Source: Flagellimonas marinaquae
GTDB taxonomy: Bacteria > Bacteroidota > Bacteroidia > Flavobacteriales > Flavobacteriaceae
Assembly (NCBI RefSeq): GCF_003992675.1
Contig: NZ_RZMZ01000002.1
Location: 2,501 to 66,500 of the forward strand
Direction of reading: 5' to 3'
DNA: 64,000 nucleotides
How positions within the stretch are numbered: the stretch's first letter is position 1; each line of letters starts with the position of its first letter. Both the position numbers and the translations under genes were made by a program. The notes under the pieces were generated by a model. The model searched no databases and was not told the origin of the DNA. It saw only the letters and a program-made list of their open reading frames with translations. This document shows, in pieces, positions 10,303 through 19,838 of the stretch.

Positions 10303-12756
10303 ATGAGATTAAAGGTACTTTTCTGCTTGCTCCCTATTTTGATAGCTTCCTGCACAAAAGAGGTGAAGACCAAAGACTCCCTTCTGGAACATTTACCACC
10401 AAACCCATCGCTTGTCGTAAAAATCAACAACCTCACCAATTTTAGGAGCGAGCTCAAAAACAACTCCTTTTTGAAAAATGTGGAACAGTTTTCCCACCTT
10501 GGCGACATTCTGTCCAAAGCAAAAGGCCTTGAACATCTATCAACGGAGAAGACAACGGTACTTGGTATTTATGAAGTGGGCAAGGGACATTATGATTACA
10601 TTCTGGCAGCAAAAAACAATACCAACCTCTTTAATGTTGACAGCATTGCCAATAAAAAGGTGGAGTCGTTTAGCTACGAAGGCACCACCATTACCAAATA
10701 CACCTTGGATGAACTAGACGTTTTTCAGCTGCAAATAGAGCGCGATGTAATTATGAGCTCCTCACAAATGCTTATTGAAAACGTTGTTCGGCTCAGCGGA
10801 AACCAAAAAATGGACCCCGTTTTGGAAAAACTGTACAATACCAGTTCTGCGGACAAGTCGGCAACATTGTTCCTCAATCCTGAAGGCAACACCTCCTTGT
10901 TTTCCTTAACGGAAAAGAACGACGACAACAAACCCTTTTCTTCATGGATTTCCTTGGATTTTACGGCCAATTCGGATGAAGTGAACCTCAACGGAGTGGC
11001 CATGGCTACAGATTCCACCAAAACCTTCATCAATCTGTTCAAGGGCACTTCCCCCCTTGCCAACAAAACCCCTGCCTATGCTCCACTGAATGCGCAGGCC
11101 ATTATTTCCTACACCTTTGATGACTACCGCATATTTGCCAACAACCAGAACACCTATCTGGACCGGGTAAAACAAGCGGATTCCCTATTCAACACCATAG
11201 AGGAGGTAGGTATCATTTATTTGAACAACAAAAAAACAGTGCTTTTAAAGTCTTATGGAACCGAAGGACTTTACGATTATTTGGATAGCAAAAAAACGGC
11301 TTCCCAAAACTATCAGGGCAACGAAATACTGGAATTACAAGAGTCTCAACTCATCACCGAACACTTTACGCCCCTTGTTAAAAATTTTGAAGCCAACTTT
11401 TGTACTGTCATTGAAAACAGTTTCATCTTTTCGGAAGATAAAGAAGCGTTGCAGACCATTATCAGCAGTCACAAAAGTTCTTCCTCATTCGATAAAGACC
11501 AAGGTTATCTGACAGCCAAAGCGTACATGGCCAACGAATCCAGTATGCTCTTCATTTCCAACAACACAGGAATCGATTTTTTTGCCGAACAAGAACTTTC
11601 AGAAAATCTTGCTGATGATATTACGAGTGATGATTTGGGTGATCTGGTATTTGCTTCGCAGATGGTAATGGATAATGGATTCGGGCATTTTAATCTGTTG
11701 ACGTCAAAAATCAAGCAAAGCCAAGAGAAAAATGCGGTATCGCCCTTGTTCACTTTGGAACTGAACACCGATTTGGCCACGGACCCACAATTTGTCAAAA
11801 ACCATAGGACGAACGAACAGGAAATTGTAGTCCAAGACCAAAACAACGTACTCTATCTTATTTCCAACGACGGAAAGGTGTTGTGGACCAAACAACTGGA
11901 GGGGCGTATTCAAGGAGATATTCAACAAATAGACATTTATAAGAATGGAAAATTACAGCTGGCCTTTACCACCAATGATCAATTCTTGGTCCTTGACCGC
12001 AACGGGGACGAGGTGGCTCCATTTAAAATTGATTTTGAGGGCGGAAACCTAAATCCGCTAGCCGTTTTTGATTATGACGGAAGCCGGAACTACCGTTTTG
12101 TAGTGACCCAGGGTCGAAAAGTCTTTATGTACAACAATCAAGGTAAAATAGTACGCGGTTTCACTTTTACCGAAGCCCCGAGCAATATTTTGGGTGCGCC
12201 CAAACATTTTAGGGTAGGCAACAAAGACTATATTGTTTTTAAATTGGACAACAGCACGATCCGTATTCTGCACCGCGTGGGGAGCGATCGTATCAAAGTG
12301 CCGGAAAAAATTGACTTCTCGAACAACGACGTGTTTCTGTACAAGGATAAATTTACAGTCACCAATAAAACGGGAGTGCTCCATCAAATCGATACCAATG
12401 GCAAATTGGTCGCTACGAATTTCAACCTGAATCCCGATCACGGTTTCTATGCAACCAGCAATACTTTGGTATTTATGGACGACAATGTGCTGAGTATTAA
12501 GGGCAAAAAAGTGGAACTGGAACTTGGTGTGTATTCCAAACCGAAGATATTTTACATCTACGATAAAATTTACGTGGGCGTAACCGATATCCAAAACCGT
12601 CAAATCTATTTGTTCGATAGCCAAGCAGAGCCCATTCCCAATTTTCCCGTATTCGGCAGTTCCATGATAGACCTCACTGACATGGACAACGACAAGCAAC
12701 TGGAATTGGTGGCGAAAGACCAAGACAACTCCTTGATTGTGTACAAAATAAACTAG
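10303..12756 (+). CDS. Large lipoprotein of unknown function
   Basis: An 817-residue protein beginning MRLKVLFCLLPILIASC, a lipoprotein signal with Cys17. The first 450 residues look like a globular substrate-binding-like region (LEHLPPNPSLVVKINNL). From about residue 505 to the end there are repeated beta-rich units with the pattern V-L-Y/F-I-x-N-D/N-G-K (LISNDGKVLWTKQ, VLDRNGDEV, MYNNQGKIV, QIDTNGKLV, DMDNDKQLELVAKD), which suggests a PQQ/FG-GAP-like beta-propeller. It follows rnhB by 29 bp and may share its transcript. I do not recognise a named family with certainty. It is likely anchored to the outer or inner membrane facing the periplasm. Confidence 0.7.
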   Translation: MRLKVLFCLLPILIASCTKEVKTKDSLLEHLPPNPSLVVKINNLTNFRSELKNNSFLKNVEQFSHLGDILSKAKGLEHLSTEKTTVLGIYEVGKGHYDYILAAKNNTNLFNVDSIANKKVESFSYEGTTITKYTLDELDVFQLQIERDVIMSSSQMLIENVVRLSGNQKMDPVLEKLYNTSSADKSATLFLNPEGNTSLFSLTEKNDDNKPFSSWISLDFTANSDEVNLNGVAMATDSTKTFINLFKGTSPLANKTPAYAPLNAQAIISYTFDDYRIFANNQNTYLDRVKQADSLFNTIEEVGIIYLNNKKTVLLKSYGTEGLYDYLDSKKTASQNYQGNEILELQESQLITEHFTPLVKNFEANFCTVIENSFIFSEDKEALQTIISSHKSSSSFDKDQGYLTAKAYMANESSMLFISNNTGIDFFAEQELSENLADDITSDDLGDLVFASQMVMDNGFGHFNLLTSKIKQSQEKNAVSPLFTLELNTDLATDPQFVKNHRTNEQEIVVQDQNNVLYLISNDGKVLWTKQLEGRIQGDIQQIDIYKNGKLQLAFTTNDQFLVLDRNGDEVAPFKIDFEGGNLNPLAVFDYDGSRNYRFVVTQGRKVFMYNNQGKIVRGFTFTEAPSNILGAPKHFRVGNKDYIVFKLDNSTIRILHRVGSDRIKVPEKIDFSNNDVFLYKDKFTVTNKTGVLHQIDTNGKLVATNFNLNPDHGFYATSNTLVFMDDNVLSIKGKKVELELGVYSKPKIFYIYDKIYVGVTDIQNRQIYLFDSQAEPIPNFPVFGSSMIDLTDMDNDKQLELVAKDQDNSLIVYKIN

Positions 12757-12878
12757 TTGCTCATCCGGATGCGACTTATACAATCTTTGCTACGAAACAT
12801 ACATTTTTGATTTCAGGAAGGGTTTCATTTTAGTAGTTTGTATGGAATTGCTTTATCAACAAACTAAAACACTTAGAA

Positions 12879-14192
12879 ATGAAAACCTCCAACAAACTAT
12901 TCTGCTGTTTGTCCTTTGCCCTATTGCTGGGCACAGGTGCCGAGGCCCAATTCTTTAAAAAATTGGCCAAAAAAGCGGAAAAGGCAGCCGAACGAACGGT
13001 TGAACGAAGAGTAGAACAGGAAACCTCCAAAAAAACAGATCAAGCTCTCGACAGCATTTTAGAACCCGGCTCAGGCGGAAACGCGCCCGGCAACACACCT
13101 GGAAACGAAAACACGAACGGTAATCCCAATGGCAACACATCCACTACGGGACCCATGACCACAGGACCAAAGACCATGGAAGTCTACAGTAAATTTGACT
13201 TTGTTCCCGGGGACAAACCAATTTTTTACGATGATTTCAACGATGACTTTATGGGTGATTTCCCTTCCAAATGGAACACCAATGGTTCTGGAGAAGTAGT
13301 AACTGTAGAAGACCTTCCCGGCAAATGGTATTCCATTGCCAATAGAAGCCTTACGATTCCCAATCTGGGCACCAAACTTCCAGAGGACTTTACCCTGGAA
13401 TTCGACCTAAAAGTCGTCAATTTGAGCAGAAATACGGGCTCTGGTGCGGTTCTTAGCATTTACCTTTCCGAGACCGATGGGTTGACCACAAACGAAAACA
13501 ATGCATTGGCCAACCTCAATTTTTGTCAATATATCGCAATCGGGGTGAGAGTTGACAATAATTTTAAGGGAGACCCTGCCCCTATCCAGAACACTTTGCA
13601 GCAAGATTTACGTCAATTGTACCAAGATGTAGTGCACGTATCTATTGCGGTAAACAAAAACCGATATCGCCTTTGGCTCAATGAAAACAAGATTGCCGAC
13701 CTACCGCAGTTTATAGTAAAACCGGAATTGATCAACTACCTGAAGTTTTACGTGAACGGCATCGACAAACAAAAAAGACAGGAGCAAGTGTTGATCAGCA
13801 ACCTGAAGATAGCCGAAGGTGGGGTGGATTTACGACGAAAATTAATGTCAGAAGGTAAAATTTCCACCAACGGGATTCTCTTTAATTCAGGTTCGGCAGA
13901 TATTTTACCGCAATCCATGGGCATTATCAGGCAGATTTCGCAAGTGCTGAACCAAGATGGTTCCATTCAATTGCATATTGTGGGACATACAGATTCCGAT
14001 GGTTCTGATGAAAGTAATATGGGACTCTCCCAAAACCGGGCAGAGGCCGTTAAAAAAGCGTTGGTATCCGTTTATGGCATTTCTCCAGACCGATTGAGTT
14101 CCGAAGGAAAGGGTGAAACCGAGCCTGTTGCCGATAATACCTCCACACAGGGCAAAGCTCAGAACCGCAGAGTTGAATTCATTAAAAAATAA
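12879..14192 (+). CDS. OmpA-family peptidoglycan-associated protein
   Basis: A 437-residue secreted protein. Signal peptide 1-23 (LLLGTGAEA-QF), then a charged coiled-coil segment (KKLAKKAEKAAERTVERRV), a low-complexity G/N/T linker (about 65-95), a concanavalin-like middle domain (about 110-310, FYDDFNDDFMGDFPSKW, WYSIANRSLTIP), and a C-terminal OmpA domain (about 325-437) with HIVGHTDSDGSDESNMGLS and the NRRVEF end that bind peptidoglycan. It probably links the envelope layers. The OmpA domain is complete. It is 14 bp upstream of the next secreted protein and is likely co-transcribed with it. Confidence 0.85.
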   Translation: MKTSNKLFCCLSFALLLGTGAEAQFFKKLAKKAEKAAERTVERRVEQETSKKTDQALDSILEPGSGGNAPGNTPGNENTNGNPNGNTSTTGPMTTGPKTMEVYSKFDFVPGDKPIFYDDFNDDFMGDFPSKWNTNGSGEVVTVEDLPGKWYSIANRSLTIPNLGTKLPEDFTLEFDLKVVNLSRNTGSGAVLSIYLSETDGLTTNENNALANLNFCQYIAIGVRVDNNFKGDPAPIQNTLQQDLRQLYQDVVHVSIAVNKNRYRLWLNENKIADLPQFIVKPELINYLKFYVNGIDKQKRQEQVLISNLKIAEGGVDLRRKLMSEGKISTNGILFNSGSADILPQSMGIIRQISQVLNQDGSIQLHIVGHTDSDGSDESNMGLSQNRAEAVKKALVSVYGISPDRLSSEGKGETEPVADNTSTQGKAQNRRVEFIKK

Positions 14193-14206
14193 CACCGAAC
14201 AAACAC

Positions 14207-14899
14207 ATGAAACGATATTTTATCTTTGTACTGCTCGCGATATTCGCAGCACACACATCCAATGCACAATCCAGTTGCAGCACATACTACCCTTTGGTCG
14301 ATGGTGCCAATTTCCAATATACCAACTACGATAAAAAGGGACGGGAAGAAGGCCAAATCAATTATACCATCACCAATGTCGAAAGCAATGGTGATTATGT
14401 AAGCGCCACCATGCAAATGGAGTTTGTGGACAAAAAAGGGAACAGTTTCCTGTCTGATTACAACATGGTCTGTGAGGGCAATGTGGTAAAAATTGATTTT
14501 AAATCCCTGATGAACGAGCAGATGCTCAGCCAAATGGGCGATGTGGAAATGGATATTTCCGGTACCGATGTGGAATTACCCAACAATCTTTCCGTGGGTC
14601 AAGAGTTGCCCGATGCCAATATGCAAGTCAAAATGAAAATGGGCGGCGCCATTAATATGAATACCAATGTGGAGACCATCAACCGCAAAGTGGAAAAGCG
14701 GGAAAGCGTGAACACCCCAGCCGGCACGTTTGACTGTTATGTAATTTACAGCGAGACCAAGACCAAAATGATGATGACCAACCAAACCTTTCCTTCCCGT
14801 ATATGGTTGGCCGAAGGGGTGGGTATGGTCAAACAGGAATCTTACAATAAGAATGGAAAACTGATGGGCAGCTCCTTACTGACCCAATTCAGCAAATAG
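14207..14899 (+). CDS. Secreted protein, DUF3108/TapB-like
   Basis: A 230-residue protein with a signal peptide (1-20, IFAAHTSNA-QS). The mature part starts CSTYYPLVDGANFQYTNYD and continues as beta-rich sequence with TPAGTFDCYVI and IWLAEGVGMVKQE. This pattern is seen in DUF3108-like (TapB) periplasmic proteins of Bacteroidota. The specific function is unknown. It follows the OmpA-family gene by 14 bp, and a strong terminator ends the unit. Confidence 0.65.
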   Translation: MKRYFIFVLLAIFAAHTSNAQSSCSTYYPLVDGANFQYTNYDKKGREEGQINYTITNVESNGDYVSATMQMEFVDKKGNSFLSDYNMVCEGNVVKIDFKSLMNEQMLSQMGDVEMDISGTDVELPNNLSVGQELPDANMQVKMKMGGAINMNTNVETINRKVEKRESVNTPAGTFDCYVIYSETKTKMMMTNQTFPSRIWLAEGVGMVKQESYNKNGKLMGSSLLTQFSK

Positions 14900-14927
14900 G
14901 AAGTCCTTAATTTATGACAATAAAAAA

Positions 14928-14952
14928 CCGAGGCAGATGCCTCGGTTTTTTT
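14928..14952 (+). terminator. Intrinsic terminator
   Basis: CCGAGGC/GCCTCGG stem (14928-14934 with 14939-14945), loop AGAT, then seven T. The left side is A-rich, so it could also work on the minus strand for the convergent TlpA-like gene, though that gene ends 100 bp away. Confidence 0.9.
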
Positions 14953-15056
14953 AGAGAATCCGTTTTTAAATTTTAAATCCTAGTCCCAAAAATTCACGGA
15001 TGCCAAAAACCGCTGTCAAAAAAATGAATTATTTGTTTGCACAACTTTCAAAAAAA

Positions 15057-15755
15057 TTAATTTGAACTTGTCATAACTTTTGATAGCAACGAATCCAACT
15101 TCTCAAAAATATCTTCGGAACCACCAATGAGAATCTCCTTTATATTACCTTCTTTATCGATAATCAGATGCGTTGGATATGAGCTTACCTCCATGTCTTT
15201 TGCAAGAGATTTCGCATCTGTAAGAATTTCATATTCAAAATCTCTCTTTTGAAGCATTTTGGTAACCGACGATTTGCTATCAAGGCTTGGAGCAATAAAT
15301 AGCACCCCTTTCTTTGTATATTTTTGAACCAGTTTATTCAACATTGGCATTTCCTGAATGCAAGGTTTGCAGCCAATAAACCAAAAATTGACTACTACGT
15401 ATTTCCCTAAGAGGTCATCGTTCTTTACCGTCTCTCCAGAGATGTTTTGCAATTCAAAAGGAGGCAACTGAGCATCGATCCATTCTGTTTTCCATTTATC
15501 ATTCTCCTCTTCTTTTCGCTCGAGACTCTTTTTGGACACCGGCTTTAATGTGATTTCCTGCTTACCATTTCCATGGTCAACCGTTATAAATGAGACAGGG
15601 CCATTGCCCAATATTAACTCCGCCTGCTTCGCAGTAATAATATTTCCCAATGAATCCTTCAAAATTACATTAGGGTCGTCCAACCTAAATTGCTGAGCAT
15701 TTAACAAAGTCAGACTAAGGCAAAAAATAAGTGAAATGATGAAATATGTTTTCAT
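15057..15755 (-). CDS. TlpA-like thiol-disulfide oxidoreductase
   Basis: A 232-residue secreted protein: signal peptide 1-20 (TLLNA-QQ), an N-terminal region of about 75 residues unique to this subgroup, then a thioredoxin fold from about residue 95 with the redox motif G-C129-K-P-C132, the cis-proline region SSYPTHLI, and LIIDKEGNIKEI. It belongs to the TlpA/ResA type of periplasmic thiol reductases, which supply electrons to cytochrome c maturation or keep exported cysteines reduced. Which of these applies here is not known. It is monocistronic between repeat-bearing intergenic regions. Confidence 0.85.
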   Translation of the reverse strand: MKTYFIISLIFCLSLTLLNAQQFRLDDPNVILKDSLGNIITAKQAELILGNGPVSFITVDHGNGKQEITLKPVSKKSLERKEEENDKWKTEWIDAQLPPFELQNISGETVKNDDLLGKYVVVNFWFIGCKPCIQEMPMLNKLVQKYTKKGVLFIAPSLDSKSSVTKMLQKRDFEYEILTDAKSLAKDMEVSSYPTHLIIDKEGNIKEILIGGSEDIFEKLDSLLSKVMTSSN

Positions 15756-16056
15756 GGTTTTTGATTAACTAATTTTTAATAAGCTGAAAAGTTACTCGTT
15801 TGAGGTTATTCTTTTTCTGCTAATTGACGGATGCCCCGTTTCAATTGATCAATGCCCTGTTTCAATTGACGGATGCCCAAAACCACTGTTTTTATGTGAG
15901 AAAATTCGTGAAAGAGAAAAGAGGCCGTCGAAAAGCAGCAATATTTGAAATTTGTTAGGTTGAGCGCAGTCGAAACCTATTGATTATTAGTGCTTTTTTA
16001 GTTCTCGACTGCGCTCGAACTGACAGCTAACCAGCTTTTCAGGCGGACTCTTTTTG
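15756..16056. repeat. Intergenic region with tandem and palindromic repeats
   Basis: The 301 bp contain three degenerate copies of a unit like CAATTGACGGATGCCC (about 15825-15880), then an inverted pair of the window's palindromic repeat: GAGCGCAGTCGA (15962-15973) and TCGACTGCGCTC (16005-16016), 31 bp apart and followed by GAACTGACA. The pair can form a 12-bp stem. No gene is supported. The hairpin lacks a proper T-tract, so a terminator role is uncertain. Confidence 0.6.
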
Positions 16057-16740
16057 TTATTCTTTTTGGTTGGGCAAGGGGGAAATCATGATATGCGCCC
16101 GATGCGTCCCTGGGTTCATGATCCAAGGGTGATTGGATCCTATGGGTTGTTCCGGTAAACCCGTAGACTCCGCCGTGGCAAAAGGCAAATACACCACATA
16201 GCGGTATTGGGCCCCTTCCACCTCGTTGGTTTCTGGGTCGTAGCGGTCACTCTCTCCATAATAAATATGTAGCGTAGCTCCGGGGATTCCCATATCCAGC
16301 TTGCCCGATTTGGCCTCTTCTTCTCGTATATCAAAAATTTCTGGTCCTGTTTTGCCCTCAGCTCGCAATTCACGCCCCCGAGCCATAAAGGGCTCCAAGC
16401 TTTTATGATAGCAAGCCGCATTAAATCCTGATTTTTTGGGGTCATCCGCAAGGACAATGAATTCGTTATCGCCCTCCTTGAGCGTTACAAACTCCCCTGC
16501 CGCGTTGTAGCCAATTACCTTGCACCCATCACGACTTGCTGCTGGTGCGGCCATCAACGAAGCGGCAATCAGAGCCTCATCGGAATCAATGGGAACGTAG
16601 TTGGTTTTCATTTCTTCGGCAGTATTATTTACCGTTGTCTCAGAGGTAGCGGAATTATCCGATTCTGTATTGTTGTCGGTATTGGTCTTACAGGAAAACA
16701 AGGTTCCGACCAAGGCAATGGTGAAGAGAAATCGTTTCAT
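16057..16740 (-). CDS. Lipoprotein of unknown function
   Basis: A 227-residue lipoprotein starting MKRFLFTIALVGTLFSC (ATG at 16740; a second in-frame ATG 12 bases upstream would only lengthen the charged N-terminus). Residues 20-45 are a Thr/Asn/Ser-rich tether. The folded part has SRDGCKVIGYNAAGEFVTLK, FNAACYHKSLEPFMARG and ends HPWIMNPGTHRAHIMISPL, with several His and Cys, so metal or ligand binding is possible. I do not recognise the family. It is a single gene between lipB and the TlpA-like gene on the same strand. Confidence 0.65.
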   Translation of the reverse strand: MKRFLFTIALVGTLFSCKTNTDNNTESDNSATSETTVNNTAEEMKTNYVPIDSDEALIAASLMAAPAASRDGCKVIGYNAAGEFVTLKEGDNEFIVLADDPKKSGFNAACYHKSLEPFMARGRELRAEGKTGPEIFDIREEEAKSGKLDMGIPGATLHIYYGESDRYDPETNEVEGAQYRYVVYLPFATAESTGLPEQPIGSNHPWIMNPGTHRAHIMISPLPNQKE

Positions 16741-16888
16741 AGTGTGTTGCATTTATTATTGTCGCCGAGTTACCAAAAAAAAGGAAATTTAATACCCGAT
16801 AGTTGTTTGAAAACCTGAGGCGTCAATAAGCTATTTGAGGAAGTTAAAGAATATTTGGGAAACGTTAGGCTTAAGTCAGCGCAAAATT

Positions 16889-17605
16889 CTAAACCCCAGT
16901 TGCTTCCTTAACCATTTCTGCCTCAAAAAGCGTTGTGAAATGATGGAGTAATTTTTCCTTGACTTCATCCATATCCACTTCTTTTTGGCCAAGCTCTACA
17001 TTGAGCGAAGTAACGGCTTTGTCCTTGATGCCGCAGGGAATCATTAGATCAAAAAAACCTAGATCGGTGTTTACGTTAAGGGCAAAACCGTGCATGGTGA
17101 CCCAACGGCTGGCACGTACGCCCATAGCACATATTTTTCGGGCAAAGGGAGTGCCCACATCCAACCAAACACCGGTTTCTCCCTTGGATCGTTCACCCTT
17201 GAGTCCATAATCGGCCAAGGTCACTATCACCATTTCTTCCAGAAAACGAAGGTATTTATGGATATCGGTAAAAAAGTTGTCCAAGTCCAAAATGGGATAG
17301 CCAACTACCTGTCCGGGACCATGATAGGTAATGTCGCCACCTCGATTGATCTTGTAGAACGTGGCACCCTTTTCCGCCAACTTTTGCTCGTCCACCAACA
17401 AATTGTTGATGTCTCCACTCTTGCCCAACGTATATACATGGGGATGCTCCACAAACAAAAAATGATTGGGTGTTTCAAGACCTGCATCCTCCCGCCTATT
17501 GCGGACTTTGGTGTCCACAATCTGCTTAAAAAGTGCTTCTTGGTAATCCCAAGTTTCCTTGTAATCCTTGAATCCTAAATCCTGTAGGGCAACCTTTTTG
17601 TTCAT
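16889..17605 (-). CDS. lipB: Octanoyl-[ACP]:protein N-octanoyltransferase
   Basis: A 238-residue LipB, which moves octanoate from acyl carrier protein to lipoyl domains, the first step of lipoate synthesis. The family motif RGGDITYHGPGQ is at residues 88-99. The catalytic pair is visible as K157 (FARKICAMG) and C191 (MIPCGI). The MHGFALNV segment is also typical. The length is normal. It lies 32 bp downstream of a lipoprotein gene on the same strand and is probably co-transcribed with it. Confidence 0.96.
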   Translation of the reverse strand: MNKKVALQDLGFKDYKETWDYQEALFKQIVDTKVRNRREDAGLETPNHFLFVEHPHVYTLGKSGDINNLLVDEQKLAEKGATFYKINRGGDITYHGPGQVVGYPILDLDNFFTDIHKYLRFLEEMVIVTLADYGLKGERSKGETGVWLDVGTPFARKICAMGVRASRWVTMHGFALNVNTDLGFFDLMIPCGIKDKAVTSLNVELGQKEVDMDEVKEKLLHHFTTLFEAEMVKEATGV

Positions 17606-17637
17606 GCCACAAAGATACGAAGCCTTATTCTAGAAAA

Positions 17638-18375
17638 CTACTTCTCCAGCTCTACCTCCAAATCGAGTAAAGATGGGTTTTTCATCAAATCCAAAAAGTT
17701 GACTTCATAAATCAAGGTTTTGCCATCTTGACTAAAAGTGGCTGCCTCGGCGGTAGTGGATTTAATTTTCTTAGGGAAGTGATATTTGAGTGTATAGGTA
17801 GATCCAGAAAGGAACATTTCGGCTCCTTCCAAACTATCCAGTTGCTGCTGAAACAGTTCTTGATCAATAATCTCCGCCTTACGGGTAAACTTGTTCTTTT
17901 TGAAGGTATAGTAGACTTCCGTGGGCTGTTCGCCAGGTTTCATCTGACCTTGTTGCGGGCTGGAATTGTTGCCAATGGAACTTGCATCCTGAAAAGCCGC
18001 AAATGCATCGTTTACATCGCTTACATCCTTAAACTCGCTGAACAGGTCGAATTTCATAACTTTTTTCTCTGGATCCATAACCATTCGCATATTAAAGGGC
18101 TCCAACTTTTTCAGTTTTTCCTGTTCTTCTTGCGGCAGTTGGGCAATACTGTCTTTTTTCTCTTCTAAAAAGTCCTTGAACGAAATAATGGAGTCGATGG
18201 CCTTTTCATTGGTCTTGGTCAACTCGTCGCCTGCCATGTCCATCATCTCCGAACCGTCAAAATTAATAGAAAGCTTTCCCGAACCATCCTCTTGCAAGTG
18301 GATTTCCTCGGTAAAATTGCAGGACGCCGCCAAAAGCATCAAAGCGGAAACAAGCGCATATTGAATTTTTTTCAT
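17638..18375 (-). CDS. Conserved lipoprotein of unknown function
   Basis: A 245-residue lipoprotein: MKKIQYALVSALMLLAASC with Cys19. The mature part begins NFTEEIHLQEDGSGKLSI, a beta-strand pattern seen in LppM-like lipoproteins, followed by a long charged helix (FLEEKKDSIAQLPQEEQEKLKKL) and a beta-rich C-terminus ending DLEVELEK. No catalytic motif is seen. It directly precedes lipB on the same strand. Confidence 0.65.
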   Translation of the reverse strand: MKKIQYALVSALMLLAASCNFTEEIHLQEDGSGKLSINFDGSEMMDMAGDELTKTNEKAIDSIISFKDFLEEKKDSIAQLPQEEQEKLKKLEPFNMRMVMDPEKKVMKFDLFSEFKDVSDVNDAFAAFQDASSIGNNSSPQQGQMKPGEQPTEVYYTFKKNKFTRKAEIIDQELFQQQLDSLEGAEMFLSGSTYTLKYHFPKKIKSTTAEAATFSQDGKTLIYEVNFLDLMKNPSLLDLEVELEK

Positions 18376-18522
18376 GGTAGTTGTTTTATGGTTAGTGATA
18401 CCTCTTCTGAGCTTTGCTCAGTTGTATTTTGAGCGATAAAAGTATCATAATCGGGCAACACCTACAATCACCACAGGTAAATTTAGATGAAAAGCCATCC
18501 GATCATAAAATCCGAAGAATTA

Positions 18523-18678
18523 TTAATTCGGATTGTTCAAAATGACCAGGGCAGCAATTACCCCGGGAACCCATCCACAAAGGGTCAATAAAAAAACAAT
18601 AAGAATAGACCCGCAGCCTTTGCCGATAACAGACAATGGAGGGAATAGAATGGCCAATAGCACTCTCCAAAAACTCAT
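18523..18678 (-). CDS. YqaE/Pmp3-type small membrane protein
   Basis: A 51-residue peptide, MSFWRVLLAILFPPLSVIG followed by CGSILIVFLLTLCGWVPGVIAALVIL: two hydrophobic helices with the PP-x-S-V turn and the L-x-G-W-x-PG-x-I-A-A pattern of the Pmp3/YqaE family (small stress-related membrane proteins). A longer ORF starts upstream, but its extra 22 residues do not match the family, so the ATG at 18678 is used. Confidence 0.9.
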   Translation of the reverse strand: MSFWRVLLAILFPPLSVIGKGCGSILIVFLLTLCGWVPGVIAALVILNNPN

Positions 18679-18770
18679 AGGTATTCGATTTGATTGATGA
18701 TACTTATAGGTAGTTAAAATGGTTCTTTTGTTACAGAAAACCATTATTTTTAACCAAAATCGGATACAAC

Positions 18771-19817
18771 ATGCGGTTTTTCATATTTATCCTACTTGTT
18801 TTCAGCTCATCAGTGCTATGGGGTCAATTCCATTTCTCAGGCAAGGTGTCCCAAGGACATGCAGGCAATGCCATTTACCTCTCCTTGGTGGAGGATTATC
18901 GGAAATCTACACGGGTGTATTTGGATCAAATTGTGCAAAAAGCTACGGTCGATTCCTTGGGTCATTTTTCTTTTCAAGGGGACAGGCTCAACATACAAAA
19001 CCGCATCTACCGAATTCATCTGGACGGTTGTTCCGATAATTCCGGGGCCGATCACTTTTTGGGCAGATGTAACAACAGTCAGAATGTACTGTTTATCGCC
19101 AACAATAAAGACACCTTGCAGTTTCCCACCTCTTTTGAAGACCAATCCCTTTGTACCATAGCCTCCACCAATCCAAAATCCGGATTGCTTTTGGAAATCG
19201 AGGAACTCAAAGGCCAGATGGCTTTCGACTTCGCGGATTACCCTTCAGAAGCCAACAAAAAACTGAACTTGGACAAATGGTTCAAAACCCTTCACTCTTT
19301 TGGAGAAGAAGTTAAAGAACCACTGGCAGAACTCTACATCTACGATTTTTTGTCCGACAAACGAAACGAAACTTTTCGGTTCTATTTGGATGACCTCTCC
19401 ACAAATGAATACTACGAAAACCTCTCCGAACGATTGGACAGCACCTACCCCAACACCGCCTTTGCCCAACAATACGAGGCTGAAATTGCTACGGATAGGG
19501 AGTTGGCCGGCTTTAATCGCCCCAAGTCATCCAAATGGAATCGGACCATCATTGCCCTTTTGGCTGTTTCCGTTTTGGGGAATATCCTGTTTTTTATTGG
19601 TAAACGGAAAAAGAACCAAACTTCACAATTACTTGAAAGACTAACTCCCCAAGAGCAAAAAATTCTTCATTTAATGCTGGAGAACAAAACCAACAAAGAG
19701 ATTGCATCGGAGCTTTTTGTGAGCGTGAGCACTATCAAAACCCACATCAACAACCTGTATAAAAAATTAGAGGTTACTTCACGTGAGGAGATTGCGGTTA
19801 AAGTTAAAAAGCGCTAA
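18771..19817 (+). CDS. Membrane-anchored LuxR-type transcriptional regulator
   Basis: A 348-residue protein with an unusual order: signal peptide 1-19 (VFSSSVLWG-QF), a periplasmic region of about 235 residues (FHFSGKVSQGHAGNAIYL start, resembling DUF4369; two or more Cys), one transmembrane helix (about 258-280, IIALLAVSVLGNILFFIG), and a cytoplasmic GerE/LuxR helix-turn-helix (about 285-348, LTPQEQKILHLMLENKTNKEIA then VSVSTIKTHINNLYKKL). It is a one-component sensor that could bind DNA while held in the inner membrane. Target genes are unknown. It is divergent from the Pmp3-like gene and convergent with the toxin-antitoxin pair. Confidence 0.8.
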   Translation: MRFFIFILLVFSSSVLWGQFHFSGKVSQGHAGNAIYLSLVEDYRKSTRVYLDQIVQKATVDSLGHFSFQGDRLNIQNRIYRIHLDGCSDNSGADHFLGRCNNSQNVLFIANNKDTLQFPTSFEDQSLCTIASTNPKSGLLLEIEELKGQMAFDFADYPSEANKKLNLDKWFKTLHSFGEEVKEPLAELYIYDFLSDKRNETFRFYLDDLSTNEYYENLSERLDSTYPNTAFAQQYEAEIATDRELAGFNRPKSSKWNRTIIALLAVSVLGNILFFIGKRKKNQTSQLLERLTPQEQKILHLMLENKTNKEIASELFVSVSTIKTHINNLYKKLEVTSREEIAVKVKKR

Positions 19818-19838
19818 AAGAAAGGTACTCGCCAACGA

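Noticed and set aside
12058..12783. 241-codon ORF antisense to the large lipoprotein
   Set aside because: Shadow ORF, His/Val-rich, with no signal or family pattern.
15756..16056. Insertion sequence remnant
   Set aside because: Only short repeats are present; there is no transposase fragment and no long terminal repeat.
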